A stretch of DNA of 64,000 nucleotides from Bittarella massiliensis (ex Durand et al. 2017) (GCF_017566145.1 NZ_JABFCL010000001.1:186001-250000), one strand, 5' to 3'. Positions 8,117-19,806 are shown, counted from the stretch's first letter. The notes: generated by a model not told the origin, from the sequence alone. Program-made: numbers and translations.

Positions 8117-8770
8117 CTACTCCGCGGCGGGGATCAGCTCCCGATAGTCGTGCAAAGCCCAATCGGCCAGGGTGCACAGGCGCTCCCACTGGGGAGCGTT
8201 TTTGCCGTCGGCGATGGCCGCCGTCTGAAAGCCGGCCCCCTTCGCCGTCTCGACGGCCAGCAAGCTGTCCTCAAAGACCGCACAGTCCCCCGGCGGGGTC
8301 TGCAACCGGGCCGCCGCCTCCAAAAAGACAGCGGGGTCGCTCTTGGGCTTGTCGTCCAGTTCCACCGCGCTGACCACCGCCGCAAAATAGGGCAGCAGCC
8401 GGTGGGCGTCCAGCACCTCTCTTGCCACCCGCGGATCGGCGAGGGTGGCCACCGCGCAGGGGATTCCCTCCCCCTTCAGGTATTCGAGAAAGGGCAGGAC
8501 TCCCGGCTTGAGGGGGACAGCGCAGTAGCGGTCCCTGATCATCTGGTACTGCTCAAAGACCATCTGCCCCGGCGTCTTGTCGAGGCCGTAGAGGGCGATG
8601 AGCCAGGCCATGGCCTGCTCGTAGGTACGCCCCTGGATGCGCTGGTAGTACCCCTCGGGCAGGGGGTGGCCCAGCTGCTCGATATAGCGGTCGGTCACCC
8701 CGTCCCAGATGTGGGTGGACTGGGTGAGGGTGCCGTCCATGTCAAAGATGGCGGCGCGAAAGGGCAGCAT
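8117..8770 (-). CDS. HAD-superfamily hydrolase (beta-phosphoglucomutase/phosphatase-like)
   Basis: A 217-residue HAD subfamily IA protein starting at ATG 8770, with AGGAGG 7 bp upstream. Motif I is IFDMDGTLTQS (nucleophile and acid Asp), motif II AVATLAD, motif III KPKSDPAVF with Lys, and motif IV VFEDSLLAVETAKGAG. A helical cap sits between motifs I and II, as in phosphoglycolate phosphatase and beta-phosphoglucomutase relatives, which dephosphorylate or isomerise small sugar phosphates. The substrate cannot be told from sequence. Motif II has Thr-Leu-Ala-Asp rather than the common Thr-Ser-Ser. It is the last gene of a minus-strand run with the HD protein, M20D hydrolase and udk. Confidence 0.88.
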   Translation of the reverse strand: MLPFRAAIFDMDGTLTQSTHIWDGVTDRYIEQLGHPLPEGYYQRIQGRTYEQAMAWLIALYGLDKTPGQMVFEQYQMIRDRYCAVPLKPGVLPFLEYLKGEGIPCAVATLADPRVAREVLDAHRLLPYFAAVVSAVELDDKPKSDPAVFLEAAARLQTPPGDCAVFEDSLLAVETAKGAGFQTAAIADGKNAPQWERLCTLADWALHDYRELIPAAE

Positions 8771-8812
8771 CGTCTCTCCTCCTGTCAAGGGCCGGGCGGT
8801 TTTCCCGGGAAA

Positions 8813-9412
8813 TCAGCGGTTGGGCACGTCGGAGGTGCCCCTCTCCCGCAGGTAGGTGGACTCCAAATCGGCCAGGTGGAGTTTCACCGCCAGCGGATAC
8901 ATCCGAAAGGCGTTGCTCATGGCAAAGCTGCCGCCCCGCACCGAGTCGTCAAAGCCCCCCATGTGCCAGCGGATGGCCATGGCCTCGCTGGTCTTGAGGC
9001 GCATGAACCGCTCGATGAGAAAGACCGACTTCTCGCCGTGGCCGTAGGGAAAAGAGTCTTCCACCTGGTAGAAGGGGACCTTCTCCCACTGGCCGGTCTC
9101 CTCGTTTTTGACGTTGCGGCTACCCACCTTGTAAAACTGGGCCTTGCAGAGGTCGTGGAGGAGCCCGCAGATGGCAAAGCTCTCCAGGTTGTCCTCTCCC
9201 TCCTGAAAGTGCCGCTCCACCATGGTGTGAAAGACGCCGATGGAGTGGCGCACCAGCCCGCCCTCACAGGCGCAGTGGTAGCGGGTGCTGGCCGGGGCGG
9301 TGAAAAAGTCGGTGTTCTCCAGCCAGGCCAGCAGCTTCTCGCTGCCGGGGCGGGAGACATGCTGGGTGAAGAGCGAGACAAACTCGGCCTTGTAGTCCAC
9401 TTCCTGTTCCAT
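8813..9412 (-). CDS. HD-domain phosphohydrolase
   Basis: A 199-residue protein with the HD metal-binding set: LVRHSIGVFHTM (first His), LLHDLCKAQFY (the His-Asp pair), a later HMGGFDD segment and a terminal LADLEST Asp. HD proteins hydrolyse phosphate ester bonds in nucleotides or RNA. Domain arrangement and length are like the isolated HD proteins of Clostridia rather than Rel or YmdB. A conserved segment follows the HD pair with aromatic residues (FYQVEDSFPYGHGEKS), which resembles the YhaM-type 3'-5' exoribonuclease HD domain, but the OB-fold half of YhaM is absent. The start ATG 9412 follows a G-rich Shine-Dalgarno stretch; the gene lies 19 bp after the M20D hydrolase in the same direction. 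Confidence 0.82.
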   Translation of the reverse strand: MEQEVDYKAEFVSLFTQHVSRPGSEKLLAWLENTDFFTAPASTRYHCACEGGLVRHSIGVFHTMVERHFQEGEDNLESFAICGLLHDLCKAQFYKVGSRNVKNEETGQWEKVPFYQVEDSFPYGHGEKSVFLIERFMRLKTSEAMAIRWHMGGFDDSVRGGSFAMSNAFRMYPLAVKLHLADLESTYLRERGTSDVPNR

Positions 9413-9431
9413 GGGCGATCCCCCTCCCCTG

Positions 9432-10610
9432 CTATTTGTTGTGCTCAAGCCACTGGATGCAGCAGTTGGCGTAGACCGCCGCCACCGCCGGAAGGGAGCG
9501 CTCGTCAAAGAGGGCTTTTGGGTTGTGCAACCCGAAGAGATGTCCCTCTTCCCGGGTGCCCATGCCGCAGTGGAACATGGCCCCCGGGCGCTGCTCGGTG
9601 AAGTAGGCAAAGTCGTCCGACCCCATAATGCGGGGGCCTTCGGTGATGCAGTCCTCCCCCACCACCTCTTTCATGTACGCCTGCATCTCCCTTGTAAAGG
9701 CAGGATCGTTTACAGTGGGGGGCGTCTCGGATTCGTAACTGATCTCGGCGGCGGCGCGGAAGGTGGCGGCAGTGCTGTGGATGATCTCCTCCATCCGCCC
9801 CTTGGCAAATTTCCGCACCTCGGGGTCAAATGCCCGCAGGGTTCCCTGCAGCACGCAGTCGGAGGGGACAATGTTGGGCGCCTGCCCCGCCTGGATGCTG
9901 CCGAAGGTCAACACCACCGGCTGCAGGGCCGAGACCTCGCGGGCGATGATGGACTGCAGGGCGATGACGACATGGGCCGCCACATTCACCGGGTCCACCC
10001 CGGTCTCGGGCATCGAGCCATGGCTGCCCTCGCCGTGGATGGTGATCTTAAAGATGTCGCTGGAGGCGAGGATCGGCCCCTCCAGCAGCCGGACGGCCCC
10101 GGCCTTCATGGGGATGGAGGTGTGGGTGCCGAAGACAGCATCCACGTGGGGGTTTTCCAACACCCCCTTTTCGATCATCTCCACCGCGCCCTTGATGGGT
10201 TCTTCAGCGGGCTGGAAGCAGAGTTTGACCCGGCCCTCCAGCTCGTCCTCGTGCTCTTTGAGCAGCTGGGCAGCCCCCAGCAGGGTGGCGGTGTGGATGT
10301 CGTGCCCGCAGGAGTGCATAGCCCCGTTCGTGGACTTAAAGGGCTCGTCGGTCTCCTCGGCCATGGGCAGGGCGTCCATATCGGCGCGCACCAGCAACAC
10401 CTTGCCGCTGGTCTTTTTGCCGGCTATGGCCACAAAGCCGCTGGGGCAGATGTCCTCCACCTCGTACCCCATCTCGGTGAGGCGCTTTTTTACGTAGGCG
10501 GAGGTGAGGGGCAGTTCAAACCCCAACTCGGGGTTTTGGTGCAGATAGCGGCGATCGGCCACCATTTGATCCTGGAGTTCCCAGGCGCGTTCCAACAGAG
10601 GATGGCTCAT
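9432..10610 (-). CDS. M20D-family amidohydrolase (N-acyl amino acid / hippurate hydrolase type)
   Basis: A 392-residue metallopeptidase-fold amidohydrolase. It carries RRYLHQNPELGFE, RADMDALPM, the metal-ligand motif MHSCGHDIHTA, the catalytic glutamates in FQPAEEP, and GSDDFAYF near the C-terminus, all signatures of the M20D group (indole-3-acetyl-amino-acid hydrolase, hippurate hydrolase, N-acyl aminoacylase). The SHGSMPE segment marks the small dimerisation domain. The enzyme removes an acyl group from an amino acid or a related small amide in the cytoplasm. The start ATG 10610 is used, with AAGGAG 11 bp upstream. It lies 49 bp downstream of udk on the same strand and may share its transcript. 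Confidence 0.9.
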   Translation of the reverse strand: MSHPLLERAWELQDQMVADRRYLHQNPELGFELPLTSAYVKKRLTEMGYEVEDICPSGFVAIAGKKTSGKVLLVRADMDALPMAEETDEPFKSTNGAMHSCGHDIHTATLLGAAQLLKEHEDELEGRVKLCFQPAEEPIKGAVEMIEKGVLENPHVDAVFGTHTSIPMKAGAVRLLEGPILASSDIFKITIHGEGSHGSMPETGVDPVNVAAHVVIALQSIIAREVSALQPVVLTFGSIQAGQAPNIVPSDCVLQGTLRAFDPEVRKFAKGRMEEIIHSTAATFRAAAEISYESETPPTVNDPAFTREMQAYMKEVVGEDCITEGPRIMGSDDFAYFTEQRPGAMFHCGMGTREEGHLFGLHNPKALFDERSLPAVAAVYANCCIQWLEHNK

Positions 10611-10659
10611 TGCAAAACACACTCCTTTTTACGGCAAATAGGTGTACAGTCGGTCTGGT

Positions 10660-11292
10660 TTACCCCTTCTGGGCGATGATGGCCCGCATCCTGGCGATGA
10701 GCATGTGCAGGGCCACCTGGTTGTGTCCCCCCTCAGGGACGATGACATCGGCATACTTCTTGTTGGGCTCGACAAACTGCTCGTGCATCGGCTTGACGGT
10801 GGTCAGGTACTGGCTCACCACCGAGTCCAGGTCGCGGCCTCGCTCCTTGACGTCGCGCACCAACCGGCGGAGGATGCGCACGTCGGCGTCGGTGTCCACA
10901 AAGACCTTCATGTCCATCATGTCCCGCAGGGTCTTGTCCTCAAAGATCATGATCCCCTCAAGGATGATGACCTTGGCCGGGTTGACCTGCACCTGTTCTC
11001 CGGTGCGGTTGTGCTCCACAAAGGAGTAGACCGGCCGCATCACGGGCCTGCCCTCCTTGAGCTGTTTCAAGTGCTCGACGAGCAGTTCAGTCTCAAAGGC
11101 GTTGGGGTGGTCGTAGTTGAGCTTGGTGCGCTCCTCATAGGTCATGTCGTCGTGGGCCTTGTAGTAGTGGTCGTGGCACATGATGATCACATCTTCATCG
11201 CAAAAGGCCTCCTTCAGCTTGTAGGCCAGGGTGGTCTTGCCCGAACCGGTGCCCCCCGCAATGCCGATGATGGTGGTCTTGTCCTGTTGCAT
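10660..11292 (-). CDS. udk: Uridine kinase
   Basis: A 210-residue kinase, the usual length for Udk. The P-loop GGTGSGKT is at residues 13-20, followed by the nucleoside-binding segment HDHYYKAHDDMTYEER, the NYDHPNAFET motif and VIILEGIMIFED. It phosphorylates uridine and cytidine to UMP and CMP with ATP or GTP in pyrimidine salvage. The start ATG 11292 has AGGAGGA immediately upstream. A TATAAT -10 box lies upstream on the minus strand (about 11345-11350), although no -35 box sits at a proper distance. It is the first gene of the udk/M20D/HD/HAD group. Confidence 0.95.
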   Translation of the reverse strand: MQQDKTTIIGIAGGTGSGKTTLAYKLKEAFCDEDVIIMCHDHYYKAHDDMTYEERTKLNYDHPNAFETELLVEHLKQLKEGRPVMRPVYSFVEHNRTGEQVQVNPAKVIILEGIMIFEDKTLRDMMDMKVFVDTDADVRILRRLVRDVKERGRDLDSVVSQYLTTVKPMHEQFVEPNKKYADVIVPEGGHNQVALHMLIARMRAIIAQKG

Positions 11293-11471
11293 GCTCTTCC
11301 TCCTGCTGCTTTTTCTCGTGTCGCCCTGTGGGGCTATTGGAACCATTATAGCGAATTTGCACGGCGTTTTCCATCCCCCTGTCAAAACTCGGTAAAGGGG
11401 AGGATACCTTTCCCCCCGCCGTCCCCCTGTGGTATACTGATGACAATCTGCATTTGAGAGGGGGCGGCGCC

Positions 11472-11567
11472 GTGCGCATCGCCATCTGTGAGGACGAGGA
11501 GGCCCAGGCCCAGTACTACTGGGACGGTCCAGAGGGGCCCGCCCCCTCCGCAAAAGCCGATTTTTAG
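11472..11567 (+). pseudogene. N-terminal remnant of a LytTR/AgrA-type response regulator gene
   Basis: A GTG start with G-rich Shine-Dalgarno (GAGAGGGGG) and a TATACT -10 element (11433-11438) opens a frame whose first 16 residues read VRIAICEDEEAQAQYY. This is the classic beginning of a receiver domain, with the two acidic residues that bind Mg2+. After this the sequence loses similarity and stops at TAG 11567, 31 codons in total. The phosphoacceptor Asp, the rest of the receiver domain and any DNA-binding domain are missing. The simplest reading is a deletion that removed the bulk of a two-component regulator gene and left the expression signals plus about 50 bp of coding sequence. Confidence 0.6.
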
Positions 11568-11607
11568 CCCTTTTACAAGGGAGCGCGAAAATGGCCGAAG
11601 TCAAATA

Positions 11608-11636
11608 TTGACTTTTGGTCATTTTTCGTTTATACT
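11608..11636 (+). promoter_or_regulatory. Upstream promoter of the V-ATPase operon (P1)
   Basis: TTGACT (11608-11613), 17-bp spacer, TATACT (11631-11636). It lies about 175 bp upstream of the first ATPase gene, with no coding sequence between, so it would give a long leader. Confidence 0.75.
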
Positions 11637-11670
11637 GACATCTGCAAAGCTGACCACCAGTCATTTTCCT

Positions 11671-11719
11671 CCTCTCCCCTTTTCCTGAAAAAAGAGAGGC
11701 CGGCAGGGTAAAAAAGGGG
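11671..11719 (+). promoter_or_regulatory. Mutually exclusive hairpins in the V-ATPase leader
   Basis: In the transcript from P1, CCTCTC (11671-11676) can pair with GAGAGG (11694-11699), with an inner TTTTC/GAAAA stem. Alternatively CCCCTTTT (11676-11683) can pair with AAAAGGGG (11712-11719). The two pairings share bases, so only one can form. No clear terminator T tract follows, so attenuation is only a possibility. Confidence 0.3.
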
Positions 11720-11738
11720 AAATATGGTGATAATGTAT

Positions 11739-11767
11739 TTGATTAGGCGGTCAAAACGCGCTATAAT
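11739..11767 (+). promoter_or_regulatory. Proximal promoter of the V-ATPase operon (P2)
   Basis: TTGATT (11739-11744), 17-bp spacer, perfect TATAAT (11762-11767), 44 bp upstream of the first start codon. This is one of the best promoters in the window. Confidence 0.88.
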
Positions 11768-11811
11768 AGTATTTATATCTTTTGCAGAGTTTACAGTCAG
11801 GTGGTGAGAAA

Positions 11812-12120
11812 ATGGCACAAGAGACAGTGGAGGCGATCCGCCAGGCCGAGCTGGAGGCGGAGCGGGCGGAGAAGGAAGCGGTCCGCACCGCAAAAGAACT
11901 GGTGGATACCGCCCGCCAAAACGCAGACCGCGCCGCGGTGGAACTGGCGCAGAGCGCCCAGTTGGAGGCAGCCAAGGCGCTGGCCCAGTCCAGACGCGAT
12001 CAAGATGACCTTTTGCAGAAAGCAGAGAGAGAAGCCGACGCGCGGGCGCAAAAACTGCGCGAGAACGCCCTGGAAAAGCGGCCTGCTGCGATACAAGCGG
12101 TAAAGCAGGCCCTTTTGTAG
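11812..12120 (+). CDS. atpH: V-type ATP synthase peripheral stalk subunit H (G-like)
   Basis: A 102-residue protein, nearly all alpha-helix and rich in Ala, Glu, Arg and Gln, with the continuous heptad pattern expected for the long coiled-coil stalk subunit that pairs with subunit E and holds the catalytic head against rotation. Its sequence is low in complexity, so the call depends on position as first gene of an otherwise complete V-ATPase operon, as in other bacterial and archaeal clusters. The start ATG 11812 has AGGTGGTGAG upstream. It follows promoters P1 and P2 and ends 40 bp before the subunit I gene. Confidence 0.82.
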   Translation: MAQETVEAIRQAELEAERAEKEAVRTAKELVDTARQNADRAAVELAQSAQLEAAKALAQSRRDQDDLLQKAEREADARAQKLRENALEKRPAAIQAVKQALL

Positions 12121-12160
12121 GGCGTTTTCAAAAGAAACACGAGAAAGGAGGCATTTGCCT

Positions 12161-14657
<2,497 letters not shown>

Positions 14658-14688
14658 CCGATTCCAAAGAGTTAGGAGTTGCTTGTCT

Positions 14689-15285
14689 ATGACAGGACTT
14701 GAAAAAATCATCCAGCAGATACAGAGCGAGTCCAGCGCCCGGGTGGAAGAGCTGTTGCAGAGCGCCCGCCAGGAGGCGGCCCAGATCGAGCTGCAGGGCC
14801 GCGCCGAAGGCGAAAAGCGGGCCGCCAAGATCGCAGAGGACGCCCGCAAAGAGGTCGCCCAGCTGCACGAGCGGGCCGTCTCGACCGCTGCACTGCGCCA
14901 AAAGGCCCGCCTCTTGCAGGCCAAACAGCAGCTGGTCACCGAAATTTTGGAGGAGGCCCGCCTCTCCCTGGTCAACGCCCCGGAGGAGGAGTACTTCGCC
15001 CTCCTGGCCGAATTGATCGAGAAAAACGCCCAGCCCGGCGAGAGCGGGGTGCTCTACCTCAACACCCGGGACCGGGAGCGGGTTTCCCCCGCCTTCCTCA
15101 AAGACCTCAAGGCCCGGCTGGAGGGCAGTGGCGCGGCCCTCTCCCTGGCCGACGGCACCCGTCCCATCGACGGCGGCTTTGTGCTGGTCTACGGCGGCAT
15201 CGAGGAGAACTGTTCCTTTTCGGCGCTCTTCTCCGCCGCCAGAGACCGGCTGCAAGACGCCGTCTGTGGGGTGCTGTTTGAGTAA
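14689..15285 (+). CDS. ntpE: V-type ATP synthase subunit E
   Basis: A 198-residue protein: a long N-terminal amphipathic helix of about 90 residues rich in Gln, Glu, Ala and Arg, then a globular C-terminal domain with GTRPIDGGFVLVYGGIEENCSFSAL, the best conserved part of the family. Subunit E forms the peripheral stalk with the H/G subunit and binds the top of the A3B3 head. The start ATG 14689 follows TAGGAG at 10 bp; an in-frame TTG two codons upstream is less likely. It is fourth in the operon, between the proteolipid and subunit C. Confidence 0.92.
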   Translation: MTGLEKIIQQIQSESSARVEELLQSARQEAAQIELQGRAEGEKRAAKIAEDARKEVAQLHERAVSTAALRQKARLLQAKQQLVTEILEEARLSLVNAPEEEYFALLAELIEKNAQPGESGVLYLNTRDRERVSPAFLKDLKARLEGSGAALSLADGTRPIDGGFVLVYGGIEENCSFSALFSAARDRLQDAVCGVLFE

Positions 15286-15320
15286 CCGGTGCCGTCGGGC
15301 ACCAAAAAGGAGGGGTCTCC

Positions 15321-16286
15321 ATGTCTGAAAACCTGTACACCTTTGCCGTGACCCGGCTGCGCTCCAAGGAGCTCGAACTCCTGAACGGCCCGTTTATCGA
15401 CCAGCTCATCGGCTGCAAGACCCACGAGGACTGCCGCCGCCTGCTGGGAGAAAAGGGCTGGGGCAAGCCGGAAGAGAGCGACGAAGAGGTGCTGCGCGCC
15501 CAGCGGCAGAAGACCTGGGAGCTGATGGGCGAACTGGTGGACGACCTCTCTGTGTTCGACGTGTTTTTGTACCCGGCGGACTACCACAACCTGAAGACGG
15601 CCATCAAGATGGTCTGCACCGGCGCCAGCGCCGAGGGGGTGTTCGTGGAAAGCGGCTCCATCCCCCGGGAGGTCATCGTCCAGGCGGTGGAGGAGCACGA
15701 TTACTCCCCCCTGCCCGAGGAGATGCGCCAGGCGGCGGAAAAGGCCTTTCGGGTGCTGCTGCACACCCACGACGGCCAGCTCTGCGACATCCTGCTGGAC
15801 CGGGCGGCGCTGTGCGCCACCTTAAAGGCGGGCAAGGCCTCGGGCAACGAGTTGATCGCCGGGTACGCCGAGCGCACCGTGGCGGCGGCCGACATCAAAA
15901 CCGCCGTGCGCTGCGCGGGGATGAAGAAGAAAAAGAGCTTTGTGCAGGACGCCCTGGCCCCCTGTGACAGCCTGGACGTGTCGGCCCTGGCCGACGCCGC
16001 CATCAAGGGGATCGACGCCATCTGCGAGTACCTGCAGTACACCCCCTACGCCGACGCCATCGAGCAGCTGCGGGAGAGTCCCTCCGCCTTTGAGCGGTGG
16101 TGCGACAACCTGATCATCCGGGAGATCCGCCCCCAGCTGCACAACCCCTTTACCATCGGTCCCCTCTGCGCCTACATCCTGGCGCGGGAAAACGAAATCA
16201 AGACGGTGCGAATCATTCTGGCAGGCAAGCGAAACGGCCTGTCGGAGGAGTTCCTCCGGGAAAGGGCGCGTGAGATGTATGTATAA
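15321..16286 (+). CDS. ntpC: V-type ATP synthase subunit C (d subunit)
   Basis: A 321-residue soluble helical protein. Subunit C is the funnel-shaped adaptor that sits on the rotor ring and couples it to the central shaft (D and F). The family features visible are an N-terminal YTFAVTRLRSKE helix, FLYPADYHNLKTAIK, and near the C-terminus the conserved PFTIGPLCAYILARENEIKTVRIILAGKRNGL motif region with its EIK-x(2)-R pattern. The start ATG 15321 has AAGGAGGGG upstream. Its stop overlaps the start of the F subunit gene by 8 bp, a sign of translational coupling. Confidence 0.94.
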   Translation: MSENLYTFAVTRLRSKELELLNGPFIDQLIGCKTHEDCRRLLGEKGWGKPEESDEEVLRAQRQKTWELMGELVDDLSVFDVFLYPADYHNLKTAIKMVCTGASAEGVFVESGSIPREVIVQAVEEHDYSPLPEEMRQAAEKAFRVLLHTHDGQLCDILLDRAALCATLKAGKASGNELIAGYAERTVAAADIKTAVRCAGMKKKKSFVQDALAPCDSLDVSALADAAIKGIDAICEYLQYTPYADAIEQLRESPSAFERWCDNLIIREIRPQLHNPFTIGPLCAYILARENEIKTVRIILAGKRNGLSEEFLRERAREMYV

Positions 16287-16629
16287 AATCGCGGTCATGG
16301 GCGACCGGGACAGCGTGTACGGCTTCGCCGCCCTGGGCCTGGACACCTATTCCATAGACGACCCCGCAGCCGCCGGCAAAAAGCTCAAGGAGCTGGCCGG
16401 TGGCAACTACGCCATCATCTACATGACCGAGGCCCTGTTCGAGGCGCTCTCCGAGGTGGTGGACCGCTATCGGGAGGCGCCCCTGCCCGCCATCATCCCC
16501 ATTCCCGGCGTGATCGGGAACACTGGGATCGGCGAGGCACTGGTCAAAAAATCGGTCGAGCAGGCCGTCGGCAGCGATATTCTGTTTGGCGGCGATTCCA
16601 ATGAGAGCAAAGCAGGTGAAGAGAAATGA
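16279..16629 (+). CDS. ntpF: V-type ATP synthase subunit F
   Basis: A 116-residue protein with the short Rossmann-like fold of F subunits: [18 protein letters not shown] at the N-terminus, an [12 protein letters not shown] strand-helix in the middle and [29 protein letters not shown] at the C-terminus. It binds subunit D in the central rotor shaft and tunes ATP hydrolysis. The start ATG 16279 overlaps the end of ntpC, and its own stop overlaps the ntpA start as ATGA, so C, F and A are translated as a coupled set. Sixth gene of the operon. Confidence 0.94.
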   Translation: MYKIAVMGDRDSVYGFAALGLDTYSIDDPAAAGKKLKELAGGNYAIIYMTEALFEALSEVVDRYREAPLPAIIPIPGVIGNTGIGEALVKKSVEQAVGSDILFGGDSNESKAGEEK

Positions 16630-18398
16630 GCACAGGTACCATCAAAAAGGTAGCCGGTCCGCTGGTCATTGCCGAGGGGATGCGCGACGCCAACATGTTT
16701 GACGTGGTGCGGGTGAGCGAGCAACACCTCATCGGCGAGATCATCGAGATGCACGGCGACCTGGCTTCCATACAGGTCTACGAGGAGACCTCCGGCCTGG
16801 GGCCGGGCGAACCGGTGGAGTCCACCGGCTCCCCCATGAGCGTCGAGCTGGGGCCCGGCCTCATCGGCAGCATCTTCGACGGCATTCAGCGCCCGCTGGA
16901 CGACATCATGAAGGCCACCGGCAACAACTTGCAGCGCGGGGTGTCCATCCCCTCCCTCAAGCGAGCCGACCGGTGGACCTTTGTCCCCAGCGCCAAGGTG
17001 GGGGACAAGGTCCTCCCCGGCGACATCATCGGCACCGTGCAGGAGACCCCGGTGGTCCTGCACAAGATCATGGTCCCCCAGGGGGTGTCCGGCACCCTCT
17101 CCAAAATCGAGGGGGGCGAGTACACCATCGAAGAGGCGGTGGCCACCGTCGCCCTGGACGAGGGCGGCGAACGCGAACTGACCCTGATGCAGAAGTGGCC
17201 GGTCCGGGTGGGGCGGCCCTACCGGGAGAAACTCTCCCCCGACGTGCCCCTGGTCACCGGGCAGCGGGTCATCGACACCCTCTTCCCCATCGCCAAGGGC
17301 GGCGTGGCCGCCGTGCCCGGCCCCTTCGGCAGCGGCAAGACGGTGGTACAGCACCAGCTGGCCAAGTGGTCAGAGGCGGACATCGTGGTCTACATCGGCT
17401 GCGGCGAGCGCGGCAACGAGATGACCGATGTCCTCAACGAGTTTCCCGAACTCAAAGACCCCAAGACCGGCTACTCCCTGATGGAGCGCACCGTCCTCAT
17501 CGCCAACACCTCTGACATGCCGGTGGCCGCCCGCGAGGCGTCCATCTACACCGGCATCACCATTGCCGAGTACTTCCGCGACATGGGCTACTCGGTGGCG
17601 CTGATGGCCGACTCCACCTCCCGCTGGGCCGAAGCCCTGCGGGAGATGTCTGGCCGGCTGGAGGAGATGCCCGGCGAGGAGGGCTATCCCGCCTACCTGG
17701 GCAGCCGCCTGGCCCAGTTTTACGAGCGCGCCGGGCGGGTCGTCTCCCTGGGCCAGGACGGCCGCGAGGGCGCCCTCTCGGTCATCGGGGCCGTCTCCCC
17801 TCCGGGCGGCGACATCTCCGAGCCGGTGAGCCAGGCCACCCTGCGCATCGTCAAGGTGTTCTGGAGCCTGGACTCCAACCTGGCCTATTCCCGCCACTTC
17901 CCCGCCATCAACTGGCTGACTTCCTACTCCCTTTACGCCGACACCATCGGCAGGTGGTTTAGCGCCAATGTGGAGGAGGACTGGACCGACCTGCGCAACC
18001 GGCTGATGCGGCTGCTGCAGGAGGAGGCCGAACTGGACGAGATCGTCAAACTGGTGGGGATGGACGCCCTCTCCGCCCCTGACCGGCTGAAGCTGGAGGC
18101 GGCCCGCTCCATTCGCGAGGACTTCCTCCACCAGGACGCCTTCCACGAGGTGGACACCTACACCCCGCCCCAGAAACAGGGGGCCATGATGCGGCTGGTT
18201 CTGGCCTATTTCGACGAGGCCACCAAGGCCCTGAACCAGGGCGCCTCGGTGGAGTCGCTGGTCAAGCTGCCGGTGCGCGAGCAGATCGGCCGCTTCAAGT
18301 ACACCCCCGACGAGGAGATGGAGCGGGAGTACAACAACGTCCTGCACCAGCTGCAGAGCGAAATCACCGACCTGCTGAACCGGAAGGAGGAGGAGTAA
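16626..18398 (+). CDS. ntpA: V-type ATP synthase catalytic subunit A
   Basis: A 590-residue catalytic subunit. From N to C: a beta-barrel domain ([16 protein letters not shown]), the non-homologous insert typical of A subunits, the P-loop GPFGSGKT at about 232-239, the catalytic Glu in [11 protein letters not shown], Walker B-type [22 protein letters not shown], and a C-terminal helical domain. Three copies alternate with subunit B and hydrolyse or make ATP on the cytoplasmic side of the membrane. The start ATG overlaps the ntpF stop, and ntpB begins one base after its stop. Length is the family norm; no defects were seen. Confidence 0.97.
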   Translation: MSTGTIKKVAGPLVIAEGMRDANMFDVVRVSEQHLIGEIIEMHGDLASIQVYEETSGLGPGEPVESTGSPMSVELGPGLIGSIFDGIQRPLDDIMKATGNNLQRGVSIPSLKRADRWTFVPSAKVGDKVLPGDIIGTVQETPVVLHKIMVPQGVSGTLSKIEGGEYTIEEAVATVALDEGGERELTLMQKWPVRVGRPYREKLSPDVPLVTGQRVIDTLFPIAKGGVAAVPGPFGSGKTVVQHQLAKWSEADIVVYIGCGERGNEMTDVLNEFPELKDPKTGYSLMERTVLIANTSDMPVAAREASIYTGITIAEYFRDMGYSVALMADSTSRWAEALREMSGRLEEMPGEEGYPAYLGSRLAQFYERAGRVVSLGQDGREGALSVIGAVSPPGGDISEPVSQATLRIVKVFWSLDSNLAYSRHFPAINWLTSYSLYADTIGRWFSANVEEDWTDLRNRLMRLLQEEAELDEIVKLVGMDALSAPDRLKLEAARSIREDFLHQDAFHEVDTYTPPQKQGAMMRLVLAYFDEATKALNQGASVESLVKLPVREQIGRFKYTPDEEMEREYNNVLHQLQSEITDLLNRKEEE

Positions 18399-18399
18399 C

Positions 18400-19773
18400 A
18401 TGCCAAAGGAATACCGCACCATACAGGAAGTGGCCGGTCCTCTGATGCTGGTTCGCGGGGTGGAGAACGTCACCTACAACGAACTGGGCGAGATCGAGTT
18501 GCAAAACGGCGAGACCCGGCGCTGCAAGGTGCTGGAGATCGACGGCGGCAACGCCCTGGTCCAGCTCTTTGAAAACTCCGCCGGCATCAACCTGGACAGC
18601 TCGAAGGTCCGCTTTCTGGGCCGCACCATGGAGCTGGGGGTGTCGGAGGATATGCTCAGCCGGGTCTTTGACGGCCTGGGCCGCCCCATGGACGGGGGCC
18701 CCGACATCCTGCCCGAAAAGCGGCTGGACGTCAACGGCCTGCCCATGAATCCCGCTGCCCGCAACTACCCCCAGGAGTTCATTCAGACCGGCATCTCCGC
18801 CATCGACGGGCTCAACACCCTGGTGCGCGGGCAGAAGCTGCCCATCTTCTCCGCCTCCGGTCTCCCCCACGCCGAGCTGGCCGCCCAGATCGCCCGGCAG
18901 GCAAAGGTCCGGGGCACCGACGAGCCCTTCGCCGTGGTCTTTGCCGCCATGGGCATCACCTTTGAGGAGGCCAACTTCTTCATCGAGAGCTTCAAGGAGA
19001 CCGGCGCCATCGACCGGACCGTCCTCTTTGTCAACCTGGCCAACGACCCCGCCGTCGAGCGGATCGCCACCCCCCGTATGGCCCTCACCGCCGCCGAGTA
19101 TCTGGCCTTTGACAAGGGGATGCACGTGCTGGTCATCCTCACCGACATCACCAACTACGCCGACGCACTGCGCGAGATTTCGGCGGCCCGCAAAGAGGTT
19201 CCCGGCCGCCGCGGATACCCGGGCTACATGTACACCGACCTGGCCAGCCTCTACGAGCGCGCCGGGCGGCAGAAGGGGAAAAACGGGAGCATCACCATGA
19301 TCCCCATCCTCACCATGCCCGAGGACGACAAGACCCACCCCATTCCCGACCTGACCGGCTACATCACCGAGGGGCAGATCATCCTCAGCCGGGAACTCTA
19401 CCGCAAAAACGTCACCCCGCCCATCGACGTCCTCCCCTCCCTCTCCCGCCTCAAGGACAAGGGGATCGGCGAGGGCAAGACCCGGGCGGACCACGCCAAC
19501 ACCATGAACCAGCTCTTCTCCGCCTACGCCCGCGGCAAGGAGGCCAAGGAGCTGATGGTGGTGCTGGGCGAAGCGGCCCTCACCGACATCGACAAGCTCT
19601 ACGCCAAGTTCGCCGACGAGTTTGAGCGGGAGTACGTCTCCCAGGGCTACCACGCCGACCGCAGCATCGAGGAGACCCTGGACATCGGCTGGAAGCTGCT
19701 GCGCATCCTCCCCCGCAGCGAACTCAAGCGGATCAAGGATGAATACCTGGACGAGTACTACTCAGCCGACTAG
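18400..19773 (+). CDS. ntpB: V-type ATP synthase regulatory subunit B
   Basis: A 457-residue non-catalytic nucleotide-binding homologue of subunit A. It has the N-terminal barrel ([12 protein letters not shown]), the altered P-loop region [20 protein letters not shown] lacking the GKT of catalytic subunits, [37 protein letters not shown] in the core and a C-terminal helical domain. Three copies complete the A3B3 head and help bind nucleotide at the interface. The start ATG is one base past the ntpA stop. Length and motifs are normal. Confidence 0.97.
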   Translation: MPKEYRTIQEVAGPLMLVRGVENVTYNELGEIELQNGETRRCKVLEIDGGNALVQLFENSAGINLDSSKVRFLGRTMELGVSEDMLSRVFDGLGRPMDGGPDILPEKRLDVNGLPMNPAARNYPQEFIQTGISAIDGLNTLVRGQKLPIFSASGLPHAELAAQIARQAKVRGTDEPFAVVFAAMGITFEEANFFIESFKETGAIDRTVLFVNLANDPAVERIATPRMALTAAEYLAFDKGMHVLVILTDITNYADALREISAARKEVPGRRGYPGYMYTDLASLYERAGRQKGKNGSITMIPILTMPEDDKTHPIPDLTGYITEGQIILSRELYRKNVTPPIDVLPSLSRLKDKGIGEGKTRADHANTMNQLFSAYARGKEAKELMVVLGEAALTDIDKLYAKFADEFEREYVSQGYHADRSIEETLDIGWKLLRILPRSELKRIKDEYLDEYYSAD

Positions 19774-19806
19774 ACCCGCCAAAACCCATAGAAAGGGGGA
19801 GTACCG

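Noticed and set aside
7961..9601. Long open frame on the plus strand (546 codons)
   Set aside because: It runs antisense across the HAD and HD genes; composition is that of a GC-rich shadow frame, and no ribosome-binding site or family pattern is present.
8117..11292. udk / M20D / HD / HAD group as a new pathway
   Set aside because: Spacing between udk and the M20D gene is loose and the four activities do not form an evident pathway.
11345..11390. TTGACA and TATAAT upstream of udk on the minus strand read as one promoter
   Set aside because: The two boxes are about 29 bp apart, too far for a sigma-70-type promoter; only the -10 box is mentioned in the udk entry.
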